A stretch of DNA of 64,000 nucleotides from Carallia brachiata (taxonomy: Eukaryota; Streptophyta; Magnoliopsida; Malpighiales; Rhizophoraceae): positions 682,801-746,800 of the forward strand of contig JADCRB010000001.1 of NCBI GenBank assembly GCA_021464245.1, read 5' to 3'. Below, in pieces: positions 53,336 through 64,000 of this stretch. The translations under genes were made by a program, and so were the position numbers. Numbering within the stretch: position 1 is the stretch's first letter; each line of letters begins with the position of its first letter. The notes below the pieces were generated by a model, which saw only the letters and a program-made list of their open reading frames with translations, ran no database searches and was not told where the DNA came from.

Positions 53336-55431
53336 TTATTGCTTCACATTCAATGAATTTTCAACGCGTTGAATGAGTTTAACTTTAGGCAAAGCTCCCT
53401 CCTGAAAATAATGAAACCAAGATAATTCATACTCAGCTAGTAATGGCTTTAGGAACAGCAAAAAATTAAATCTATAAAAGAAAAAATCGTCACATGTAAT
53501 TTTAAGAGACTCATCTCCTATCAGGTAAAGTGGCCTCAGACAGTGTAAAATTTCTTCCTTCCATTAATTCATTTTTTAACCCTCTCACAATCAACCCAAA
53601 AGAATGTGACTCAACTGTTTAAATATATTGCGAAAACAAAATATTATCCAGACAGGGATTAAGACTTCAGTAATGACCACACAAACGACTTTTATTGCAT
53701 ATTGGAAGCATGAAGATCAAAGATAAAAGGCTCATCTCATGGGGGAGATCCAGGTGGTAAATCAACTTACAAAGCGATCATAAGGCATTCCATCCTTAAA
53801 TAAGATAAAAGTAGGCAAGGCTTCTATCCGATATTTATTAGCAATGCTCGGGTACTTTTCGATGTCAATTTTCACCACTTGCACCGTGTCTTTGAGGGTG
53901 ATACTGACTTCATTGAGGATAGGATTCATAAGTTGACAAGGACCACACCTGCAAGCACATGTGCTCAAGTTCTACGCCGTGGAAGACCCTTAATCAACCC
54001 ATACTACTCAATATAACTCAAAGTTTAAGAACAAGCCAACCACAACCAAAATTTTCCCTGAAAGACCAGCTTATTAAGCTCTGTAGTTATATGATTCTTT
54101 GCCCCAAACACATGTACTCTCACAAAGTAGGGCATTGTCAGCATGGGGTCCAACAGGATAGTTAAAACTATCCTGTTCAAAGTATTCCTTTCTAACAATG
54201 TACATAATAAACAATGGAAAAAAAAAATCGTAAAAGAAACAACGCAGACAAGGAAAATTATAAATTTACCAGGTTGCATAGAACTCAACGAATACAGGTT
54301 TGTCCGAATTTTCCAGCAACTCATCAAAAGTAGAAAATGTTTGCTTCTTTGCTGCAACCTGGGGAAAAGGGTTTGGGGGGAAACAAAACAGGTAATTCAT
54401 TTCGAAACGCAGCAGCTCGAACCAACTCACTCATTCTTACAAAAAGCATCAACAGGAGCCCAATCCAGTCAGAATGAGAATTCTGTGACTAAGTTTCAGA
54501 TTGATAATAACTGCGGTCAGAATATTTTATTTAAGAGAAAGAAGAAAAAGCGTCAGATAGACAGCGTCATACAACCAACAAAAATGGGGGAGAATTGTGG
54601 CTGGCTGGCTGGTTGCAAGTTTAATTATAGAACAAAAAACTAACAAAAAGCAAAAGCCCATAGTTCAACATATGTAGACTATTATAAACAGTGGGGATAC
54701 CAATTAGAGCACAGTTACATATTCGAGTAATTTCATCTCAGATTTTATTTTAGAATAAATTGTGACTTATATTTTTTAAATGAGAATTGATATTTTTAAA
54801 ATATAAAAATAATAAATATTTTAAAAATATCAGTTTTCATTTAAAAAATAATAATTTTAGTTTCAATTGAGATAAAATTCGAAACACAAACCGCTAGGAT
54901 ACCGACTTTTTTTCTACCAATTCACCTAATGAACTGCAATCTGTTAAGCGAATACAAAGCACAAGTGAATTCCTTTGGTTTTTGTCAATCAACTACATAG
55001 CCATTTGCAAGCGAAGAAAAGATTACATCATTAGATATTCCGATTTCTCAGCCAATCGATTGCCAAGTTGTTTAATCCTGAAACAAATTTACCATATCCA
55101 AATATCTCCTGAATGTCAAAGAGTTTCTTCAATCCTAACATTCAGACAAACCGTTTAAAGAACACGAAAAACAACAATTTCAAGAATTAGATAAGCAAAG
55201 TATAGAATTGACGGCGGAAGAGGTAGTAATTACCAGAGGCGAAATTCGAGAGCTGGAGTGCCAGGAAACCCCTCCGTTGGCGAACCGGAGTCGCCGGAGC
55301 TGCACCGGAAGCTGCAGAAAAGAGGAGGAATGCAATAACAGTAACCTGGACGACGAGTAGCTATCCCTGTTTGGCCGCGGCGCGTTCAATGAACGAACCG
55401 TAAATGCTGCCGAGACGGAACAAACCGCCAT
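53336..55431 (-). CDS. TRXY: Thioredoxin Y, chloroplastic
   Basis: Plastid thiol-disulfide oxidoreductase that reduces antioxidant targets such as peroxiredoxins and methionine sulfoxide reductases (family knowledge). Exons: 55234-55431, 54270-54358, 53771-53948, 53336-53401; 531 nt, 176 aa, phases intact. Exon 1 is a Ser/Arg/Leu-rich transit peptide (MAVCSVSAAFTVRS). The mature domain starts VAAKKQTFSTFDELLENSDK; the active site reads FVEFYATW-CGPCQLMNPIL. It continues VVKIDIEKYPSIANKYRIEA, the cis-proline segment LPTFILFKDG and the end VENSLNVKQ. The Y class is chosen from KKQTF, KYRIEALPTFILFKDG and VKQ. The Trp codon of WCGPC is split by intron 2. It is in the same orientation as the UGT80B1-like gene. 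Confidence 0.95.
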
Positions 55432-57274
55432 ACACTTTGGTTGAAGGAGAACGAGATAACGATAACTAATAAAATTCTCACCAAAAAAAAGAAAGTTTGG
55501 TTAAAAAGGCGGCGATTAAAAGAAGGTAACGGTAACGGTAACGGTATTTGACGAAAGACGAACCCATTTTCAATCGGCGCGTGCCGCAGAGCCGATGGCA
55601 TGTGAAAGCAGGATGTTGTGCTGATTCTAATCGTTGGATGATTAAATCCCCTCGGAGTTACGGATCCAACGGATAGGAAAACGTAGATAAAATGGGCGAT
55701 TGGTAGGTTTGGGGGTACGGAAGACTTTAAAATCTCACCCGCCTTTCTTTCATATTTCATACAAAAATTCGTGGATCCATGGTTGCAGTGTAACGGTAAA
55801 AATTTTTTTAAAAAAATTGTGTTGTTAAATTAAAATTTTCCGGCTTGAATTTCTGTCAGTGAAGTTAATTTTTTTTTTTTTACAGAGTGTATATACTGAG
55901 TAATAATTCTATTTCTCATTTTTTGTAAAAAGAAAAAATTGTGGAGATTGGTATCCGTTTCACACATTTTTTTTTCATAAGAATAATATTAATAATTATA
56001 TGAACAGATACATTTGAGATTGTTTCATACGTTGAATTGCATATTTTCAGGTTTTAATAATCATAATAAAACAAATTATTTTAAACAGATGATATCTGTG
56101 TACTAAAGACAAGTAGTCCTGTAGTCCATTGTTTACATGCAATGAAAGTATGAAACTCTTTTTTCTCCTTTTCTTGTACATCGAAATTGTAATTCTATTT
56201 TTTTTTAAACCTCGTCTAATTATAATTGCCATAACAAATCCAATAGCGGTCGTGTTAACAAAACTGCGAAATAGAGGTCGTGTTGATGTCATCTATGGAA
56301 AATTAAGGTTTTCTACGTCTTTTTAATATTTTAATTATTATATTATTTATTAAAAATCAATTTTGAAAAAAAGAACTTCAAAAATATAATTTCTAACATA
56401 AATTTAGAAAAAATTATTAGATGCCACGTCACTTTATACTAACGTGACGCCTTAGTTAGATAATATGACATTAATTGTTTCGTTGCCTGTCAAACTTAAC
56501 AACTTACTAACAAAAAAAAAGGGTGCAAAAGATTAATAGCAGTAACGTGGAGCGCAAATTATACACAAATAAAACTTTGTTTATGAAATTTCCAAAGAGT
56601 TATAGGTAATTGGTAAAATCTGTATCTTTTGCCAATAAAAAATGTTTTACGTTTCCATATGCGTTTGAATAAAAAAAAAATCAGTAACGTAAACGTCACC
56701 AGATAAAAGAATGACCCAGAAACAGCCCCAATAAGCCATAAAAGATGGTCTCCGTTAGACTAACGGCTATTTCATGCCAATTCAAAAATTTCAATCTTAA
56801 GAAAAGATTTTCTTTAGATTTTGCACCGTTACAACTCAAGGCCATTCGAGGAATACAAATTGCGGGAAAAAAAAAAAAAATCTTGCACAGAATCTCTCAC
56901 CCTTCTTATATATATTTTGATCTTAAAATATACTATATTATATAGTTTATATAGTTTGTTTTCGCTTATATTTTATCCAATATTGGCTTGAAGTTGAAAC
57001 AAATTTATATCCGGTAATAGGTCCTCACTACGTCCGATTTGCTGAGTATCACTAACCATGGCTTGTTGATTACATTAATGATTAAACCACTCTACCAAAA
57101 AAAAAAAAAAAAGCGCCAGACTGCACGAAGCTTCACACTGTGAGAGTTGACTAGTATGCTATACCCTACAATATTACCATGAATGTAATGAATGAAATAA
57201 TATAAACCGATGACCGAACATACCTGAAAGTTTTGAAAAACAATATAGAAAAATTGCAACAAATCTACAATGCA
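55432..57274. other. Intergenic region between UGT80B1-like 3' end and thioredoxin Y promoter
   Basis: 55432-55800 is the thioredoxin promoter and leader, with a (GGTAAC)4-type hexamer repeat at about 55524-55546. The rest is AT-rich with no supported gene. The part next to 57275 is probably UGT80B1 3' UTR. Confidence 0.55.
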
Positions 57275-60200
57275 TTAACAGATATTGTTGCAGTACTTTC
57301 CCAGTTGAGTAAAGAACCATTGCAGAGGGTTTGGATCCTCATCTTCAGCCTGAGACGCAACGGGAAGGGGCAGCTCCGCTGGCAAATGCCGGTGAAATGC
57401 ATCAACTGCAGCGGCAACCCCATCCTCGTTTTCTATCAACTTTGCCAATTCTAATGCTCGTGCTTTCACCTGACAGGGTCAAAATTTTCACTTGGAATTG
57501 AGACACGAACTGATTACAGGGTATCAGCGGGGAATAGGAAAGCATGAGTATCTGACTGTCTGTCACCGATTCTCCATTTGATCCTAATATGAGTGGATGA
57601 TTCTATTAAGTTAGGAGGCATGCACATGAAAATTACCTCTGGCTGGAGCATGAATCTTATTGCGTTTGACAGGTTTTCAACACTGAGCTGAGCTATTGGT
57701 ATGGGGGTGGGGCCTAGACCTCTTTGATGCACCCTGTCTCCCCAGAAGAATTGATCTCCGAAGAACGGCACAATGGTGGTCGGGCACTGCAATAGCAATG
57801 TTGTTAGTAAATGACATCAAAAAGTATCACTATTAACTTTTGTTTGGTATAAAATTTGAACTAAAACTTTATGACAATTTTCATACATCAGCTATTTCCG
57901 TCTATAACAAATCTTTTAATACTTTACTATATCAGCTTTGACATTCTAAGGGAAGAAGCATCTTAATGTGCTGAGTTTTCGTGGTTAGTTCTTCTCAGAT
58001 AAAGAACAACTATGGGAAACTAACTGAAAAGTAGTTTTACCCCAGCTCTTAGTCCTGTAGCCGTAGTGCCAGCACCACCATGATGCACCTGCAAATAAGT
58101 TGTAACACAATTCATTTTAATCGTCAGTTTTGCGGACAGAATCTATGAAGTGCAAATGTTTTTTTTTCTTTGAAACAAAAAACTAGGAGAGTGCATCAGT
58201 AAGTTATGCCACTAAATAAGCCAGGCAGTAATGGAATTCCTATGCAATAACGTGCTATAACTGAGAGAAAGAAACATAAAAGAAGGAAACGGAAACTTCA
58301 CCACAGCAGCACATTGAGGAAACAGCCAATCATGTGGGCAATCCTCTAAAAGGAAGATATTGTCAGGAAGTTCTGTAACTGCAAGAAATAGAATAATCAA
58401 TTAGAAGTTATTGTCAGATGCCGACGAAGTGGAACAGCTTAGTGCAAATAAAGGCAGATATGAAAGGACTTATCCAAATCAAACCAAGAATAACTGAACA
58501 AGTATGCTTTTGATTGTAAAAATCAGCAGGCATATAAAGAGCACCTTAAGGGTGAAGGAAAATAAACTTACGATTCCCTAAATCACCCCAACCTCGGTCA
58601 ATTATTCCTCTTTGTCCGGTGTCCTTCAGTGCCTCCAATATTGTGTCCGTAGTTTGCTTGGGATCATCAAGAGGCTTAACAGGCAGCAAAAAACAGTTTC
58701 AATTATAACCTTTCAATTGTTAATGACAAAAACAAAGTTCCAATCTGCCAACGACACAAGTGACAAGGTAGAGCAGAGAGTTGAACGGATTAATTAAAGG
58801 AAATCAACAAGCTGCAGCAGGGTAAATTGTGCCATCTAGTCTGGGCAGATGCAAGCACATGACCAGGATACTTTATCATGCAACAAACGGCGCATCGGCT
58901 TATCATCTATGGATGCAGTTGATGATACAATTACTTAGTGAATTTTCAGTACTTTCAGCATTAATCTTATTGTCATTTGGGAGACAAACGTAAATTTTAT
59001 TTAGCACACGAAGAAAAAGAAAGGAAGACACATACTATGTACTAAAAGGGAAAAGTACAAAATTCTACAGGAATATGGAGTGAAAAGGTGACAATTGGTA
59101 TAAAACAGGTGCTATAACGAGCAAAAAACAATAAAAATGTACAACAGACTACAGCAGCTAGTAGAAACAATTTTAGGAAAATCACCATACCATGCTCCCA
59201 AAACCAATATAGATGGGGCTTGTTCCTTTCTGAATCCATTGAACGAACTCGCCTTTCGGTTCATAATTCGAACCAAGGTTCAAGAAACAATAACCAACGA
59301 CATCAACCAAAGGGCCCCAATCTGCAGATTAGTTTGAAGTCAGTCCTCCAATGTCAATATAAAAATTTGCAATTGGGCATAGCAATTCAAAAGCATGGTT
59401 ACTGCAATGTAATGAGCTTAAGGGCGTTTATAAGCATTCATGAATAACAACAGTGTATCATGCTTGGACATCCAAGAAATGCTAGAAGTGCTCTTTAGCC
59501 ATTACAAATTAGTTCAGAGGTGAATAAGGAAAATATGTTTACCACTTGGCTTTGGCACAAGATGTTGACTCCACATATAACCAGTGGCAAGTGTGATATG
59601 GACCCATGGTACATACTGAAGTATGCAATGGGTGGAATCTTCAGTTTTCTCTTCCTATAGTCATTTATATATCCTCTAATTGTCCACCATATAAGTAAAT
59701 CAACAATTATGTATGAAATCTGGATTCAGAAACAACAGACAAACAATTTTTCGTGAAGTTAACCTACCATTCATATGAAAAAAATTACACAAAAGTATGA
59801 AATTACGCACGACCATACCCAATAACCAGCAGTCTGAGGTACACGTGCCAAAGGGTGAGGGAATTCATATGTTGGCCTGCCTATTGAAGATGGAAGTAAG
59901 AAGGTATAGCCTCAAGTGAAAAATTACCAGAAAGTGAAGCATCAGTAAACATTAGTTATTACTCATTCATGTCACTCAAATACTTCTTTCCTCATTCATA
60001 CCCTTTTGTCTCTTATAATAGGAAGTGAGAAACAGATTTGCTTTCGCATATAACATATTCAAAAGAATGATCCCATCATTTCAAGCGATGTTTGTTTTTA
60101 CTATTTTCATACAGTGTAATCTGTAACCAAAACTCACGTCCAAGGCATGGTGAAGAAGATGTGAATTGGGACGCCAAGAGCTTCTGCAACATGTACATGT

Positions 60201-63200
60201 CCTGCAACAAGGAGTGGAAACCAGACTATAATATATTATTTGCGCATAATGTGCATAAACCCACCATGAATTTCTTGGATCTTAAATTCTGAAAACAACA
60301 AGACCACACAAATCAGAAGAGTCAATAATCCAGTTGTGAGAAATTGGCAGACACGTAGGGATGACCCCATTCCCCCCTTCCCCAAGAAGAAAGCCAAAAG
60401 TTCAAGCTTCCACTATTGTTTAATTTACCTTTTTAGTTGCCTTAAGTTTCATGCCAATCGAACAATAAGATGTCGGATCTAGCATAGTGATATGGTTTGA
60501 TAAATGGTTAAAATGAAAATAGGAGGATCTAGGAGTTAAGAAAGATACAAGGAGAGGAAGAGTCCAATACATATGTCTCTAGTGTAGCTGGGTATCTAAA
60601 AGTAATTACTGGTGTCTGCTGAACCTCAATAGGACCAGTTAACAAGGTAAAGGCACAAACCACAATAACAAAAGTAAATAAACATTTTGCTTAACGTTTT
60701 TAGGAATAAACAAAAGGGGACAATATGACCGGATATATAATAGAACAAGAGAATTGTGACTTTTATGTGAATAAACTAACCATAAGCAGGAGGGTTTGCA
60801 ATAATTGCTTGGGCTCTAAAGGATGCACTGGTTTCTATATCCGGCTCTGTACATGCTGGTAGAAGAGATTCAATAATGGCTTTCAATTGCTTCTTTTGCA
60901 TGGCTATGTCCCCAGGCCCGGATGGAATAAGACCTTTATTTCTGGCCATATCTAAGAAAAAGGCCACCAACATTTAGTTATCTCACACAAAATTTGCTGT
61001 TGGAGGGAGCAGGGGTTGCTGGCAGAGAATATTTGATGATATAGGATATATTTTTGCAAGTTAGCACTAGGGAAAAAAATGCAGTACTGATGTGAGAGCC
61101 AAATAATTCAGATCTTACGTGGTGAGTCTATGCAAAACTGTATTGGTTTAGAAAGGGTATGCAAGATGAAACAAATGTAAAATCAAATGCAGCTAAAGGC
61201 TACATCAGAGAAGAATGCCCATTAACAGCAATTGCACAATAAACAAACTGACTTTGCACTGGAACAGCAGCATGAAGGGAAGTTTACAGATTAAGAATTT
61301 CTTACATCCAGCCAAAACCCGAGGATCACCACCCAATGGGTAAAATTCTACACCAGCTGACTTTACAAAACTGCGAAAGTTTGCATGCGTTGCCAACCTA
61401 ACACGATGCCCAAATTCCTGCAGGAAAGCACTGGATCATTTGTCATTACCATTAGAGAGTAAAGCACATATCAATTTAACAATCAAATGGTGCTTAACGA
61501 GCATGTGACCCACAATTACGTAATAGCCCAAGTTTAAGAAGATGACATTTCACAGCACAGGCAAGATTATTATTATTTCACATAAACACCAAGGATTCTC
61601 AAATAAAGAGATATTTAAGGCATGAAATATGGCGGGTAGATAAGAGTGCAAATCTTGACCAGAGAAAGATAAAAACTGTGCAGCAGAAAATCAAATCATA
61701 ATTATAATCATGCCTGAAGTCTCTTTGCCATAGCTAGAAAAGGCTGCACATCTCCTCTTGTTCCAACCACAAGAATGCAAATTTTCAACTTTGGAATTGG
61801 TTTTTTGACTTCAGAAGCAAGATCATTGCCATAGAAAGATGAACCTTCGACTGAATGAAGCTCTAATAATTCTGAAGCAACAGGCGCACTTTTAGCTATA
61901 TCAACTTCCACTGTTCCATCATTTTGGATCTTGACTAGCTCTACAATTAGTTTTTTCTGAAAACATACAAACGAAAGCGCTGTGATCAATACGTGGACAG
62001 CAAAGTAGAAGTGTGCACTCCAATTTTACCAAAAAAGGCCCTCATGAAATGACAACAAAATGAATATAATCCGATAGGTAAATATCATGGAGCAAACTTG
62101 CATAAGTTGTAATTTGCTAAAAATGAAAAGGACAATGCGGCCCCATCAAGTTTAGCTGATGTGTATGAAATAATCAGATGGGAAGGTTTGTTTGTCCTCT
62201 CTCTAAATCAGGTGCCAAAATGATAAAGAAAGCAGAACCAAGGAATATTTTTTCCCACACAAACCAAATGGAACCGAGCATACAAGCGGTAATGCAGCAT
62301 CCAGTGGAATATTCAAGTTATACAAGCTAATAGATAGCTGAACAACGTGGCATCTTTTACATATTTGTACAGATGCGAACAAGAGTTTGACATTAGGCAC
62401 CACTTAATAAGCCTACACCCATGTATTTCTTTCGCCTAATTACCTTTTCGTGTTCTGACAATCTATCCAATTTAAGTTCATGTCTTGAAGTCCTTTTCTC
62501 TGTCATGGATCTATAATATGTAAAATCATAATGGTCATCATCTAGCGGACTTCTGTGAGTGCTGGCAGGTGCAGTGATGCAGTGATCCAAGCCTGCAAGA
62601 TCAGACACTTTGGCATCAGAGGACATCCTGAATAAATTTTTAGCGGAATATTTAAGAAAAAGATCCTAGCCATGGAGCATTTGATGCAAAATAATAAATC
62701 AAGAACGTTCGACTATCCCGATTTTAAACTTTTGAATTATAAAGGAATGACCACTTGTCAAACAGATACATTGTAACTATTTCAAATTATGTGGAGGCCT
62801 AGAGTTATGCAGTAGAACTTTATGGCTTAACAAAGTTGTTTGCCAGTGATCAAGAAGTTGGGTTGGCAAGGTAGCTTCTTGCATTTGAGAAATTATATCT
62901 ATACCTATTCTTGTCAGAGTGTATTACAAAATCAAAGCATCATTGACTAAGCCCTACTACATGCACATCACATAGAAATTTATCTTCTTCTGAAACAGGA
63001 CCTTTGTCAATTTCAGTCCTTACATATTTCCAGTTCAAATTGCAAACAATTCCAAGATTGACAACAGAAAAAAAAAAAAAAAGATAGAAAAAGAAAAAGG
63101 AAACAAGGCTACCAAGTGTTAACCTCTTCGAGACTTTCCTACAGCCGATGGATGCTTTCCTGACTCTGAGCTTGTCTCCTGTTTTTCATTTTCTTGTGGA

Positions 63201-63358
63201 GAACTAGCATCAGAAGATTCACATGAGGACCGACGTTTCTCTGTCACCAATTTGTTGACACAGCCAGTCTGCTCAAAGCCCTTGCCTAGGTCCTTGCTGC
63301 CGGTAACTGCTTCCTCTTCTGAATTTCTCAAAGGATGATCAATCCCATTGCATCCCAT
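57275..63358 (-). CDS. UGT80B1: Sterol 3-beta-glucosyltransferase, UGT80B1 type (one frameshift)
   Basis: Membrane-associated GT1 enzyme that transfers glucose from UDP-glucose to the 3-OH of sterols; Arabidopsis UGT80B1 (TT15) affects seed coat. Exons: 63124-63358, 62444-62627, 61714-61956, 61306-61417, 60781-60951, 60138-60201, 59819-59876, 59543-59719, 59191-59321, 58572-58674, 58302-58378, 58041-58088, 57637-57786, 57275-57469. N-terminal GT28-like motif (VGTRGDVQPFLAMAKRLQ, HRVRLATHANF), ANPPAYGHVHVAEALG, FTMPWTPTYEFPHPL, then the UDP-sugar box HHGGAGTTATGLRAG and CPTTIVPFFGDQFFWG; the C-terminus ELPLP and LQWFF fits 80B rather than 80A. In exon 8, near 59586, one base is missing (SHLP-TGYMW is split across frames); the next exon's phase requires it. 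The join of exons 1 and 2 is also out of phase by one. Intron 3 is GC-AG. Confidence 0.92.
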
Positions 63359-64000
63359 TATTCCAATATCAAACTTCACCCACTTCACCTTACCCAACCG
63401 TATCCAAGGCCACTGATTTCAGTTCCCAAAAGCAAAAATCTTCAAAGTCTAATAAATTTTAGGGCTCAAAACATTAATTCCAACCTATAATCCTAAAATC
63501 TTTACCGTCAATCCTAATCTCCACATCCAGATCTACTCTAAATGCTAATGCGAAAAAAAATCAACAGCAGACTAAAAACAAAATCACCAGAACAAGTCAC
63601 CAGGCTGACAATTCCGAAAAGCTTCCACTACAAATCCCAGTTCCCCAATTCCCAAACTTGCCAAAGACTAGAGCTGCAACAAAATCACTACCGTTAGAAT
63701 CTGCAAGACCATAAATATTAAACCCTTAACCAATTACAAAAACGTAAACAATATATTGTCAATCCCTCCAAGGATCAAATATAAAACTTAAAGATCATCC
63801 TCTAAGACTCACTAGACCTATTGGTATAAAACCCTGCAAAAACAAAGCTCGAGAAGATATGCTACAAGGAAAAATCGTGAAGCACTGTCTCAAGGAAAAG
63901 GACAGTGAAAACCAATAAAGACGCAGCCTTTAGATGTCAAAAGTCCAAAAAGAGAATCAAAATTAAAACTTTGAATTGCTTACAAAGAAATATATACTTG
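63359..64000. other. UGT80B1-like leader/promoter region to window edge
   Basis: Upstream of the UGT80B1-like ATG on the minus strand. A/C-rich DNA without ORF support; it should hold the 5' UTR, possibly with a leader intron. Nothing else recognised. Confidence 0.5.

Noticed and set aside
55386..55760. 124-codon minus-strand ORF over the thioredoxin start
   Set aside because: Different frame from the transit peptide and without homology; shadow of the promoter and first exon.

Overview
The window is nuclear DNA of a flowering plant, almost certainly a eudicot: AT-rich intergenic DNA, genes made of many short exons with GT-AG introns, and plant-specific families (cellulose synthase, EC1 egg-cell peptide, ASR protein, Y-type plastid thioredoxin, steryl glucosyltransferase). 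Protein sequence and gene complement suggest a rosid (something like Citrus), but the species cannot be proven from the sequence. Presence of an ASR gene argues against Brassicaceae.

Layout. 1-6.2 kb (-): PTB3-type polypyrimidine-tract-binding protein, cut by the left edge. 8.4-10.6 kb (+): Alba/RGG nucleic-acid-binding protein, with an apparent one-base deletion in the RGG tail. 12.5-15.1 kb (-): intact ribosomal protein L3. 15.3-18.4 kb: non-coding DNA with a WRKY zinc-finger relic and a hAT-like MITE. 18.7-27.1 kb (+): a large, unrecognised basic/acidic nuclear-type protein with a SAP-like N-terminus, broken by about ten frame changes. 28.0-33.6 kb (-): intact CESA6-clade cellulose synthase (1089 aa). 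33.6-46.1 kb: gene-poor island with SINE-like elements, a hAT-like element carrying a 29-bp minisatellite, and microsatellites. 46.1-46.6 kb (+): EC1-like egg-cell-secreted peptide. 48.5-50.1 kb (-): an ASR gene with a 2-bp deletion plus a tandem relic of its second exon. 53.3-55.4 kb (-): plastid thioredoxin Y. 57.3-63.4 kb (-): UGT80B1-type sterol 3-beta-glucosyltransferase with one clear one-base deletion, a phase mismatch at the first junction and a GC-AG intron.

The genes do not form a pathway. The gene set matches two duplicated Arabidopsis chromosome 1 segments (around At1g43 and At1g76, loci recalled from memory), so the window seems to retain ancestral gene order. The strongest second-look items are: a pair of 22- and 14-nt tandem microexons in PTB3; a long UC tract just downstream of the first 5' splice site of the PTB3 pre-mRNA; the clustered single-base frameshifts, while RPL3, CESA, TRX-Y, EC1 and PTB3 are clean; a hAT-like MITE with perfect 17-bp inverted repeats and 8-bp target duplication; and a SINE-like insertion with a 14-bp target duplication. 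No bacterial-type system, CRISPR array, rRNA gene or complete autonomous transposon was seen.
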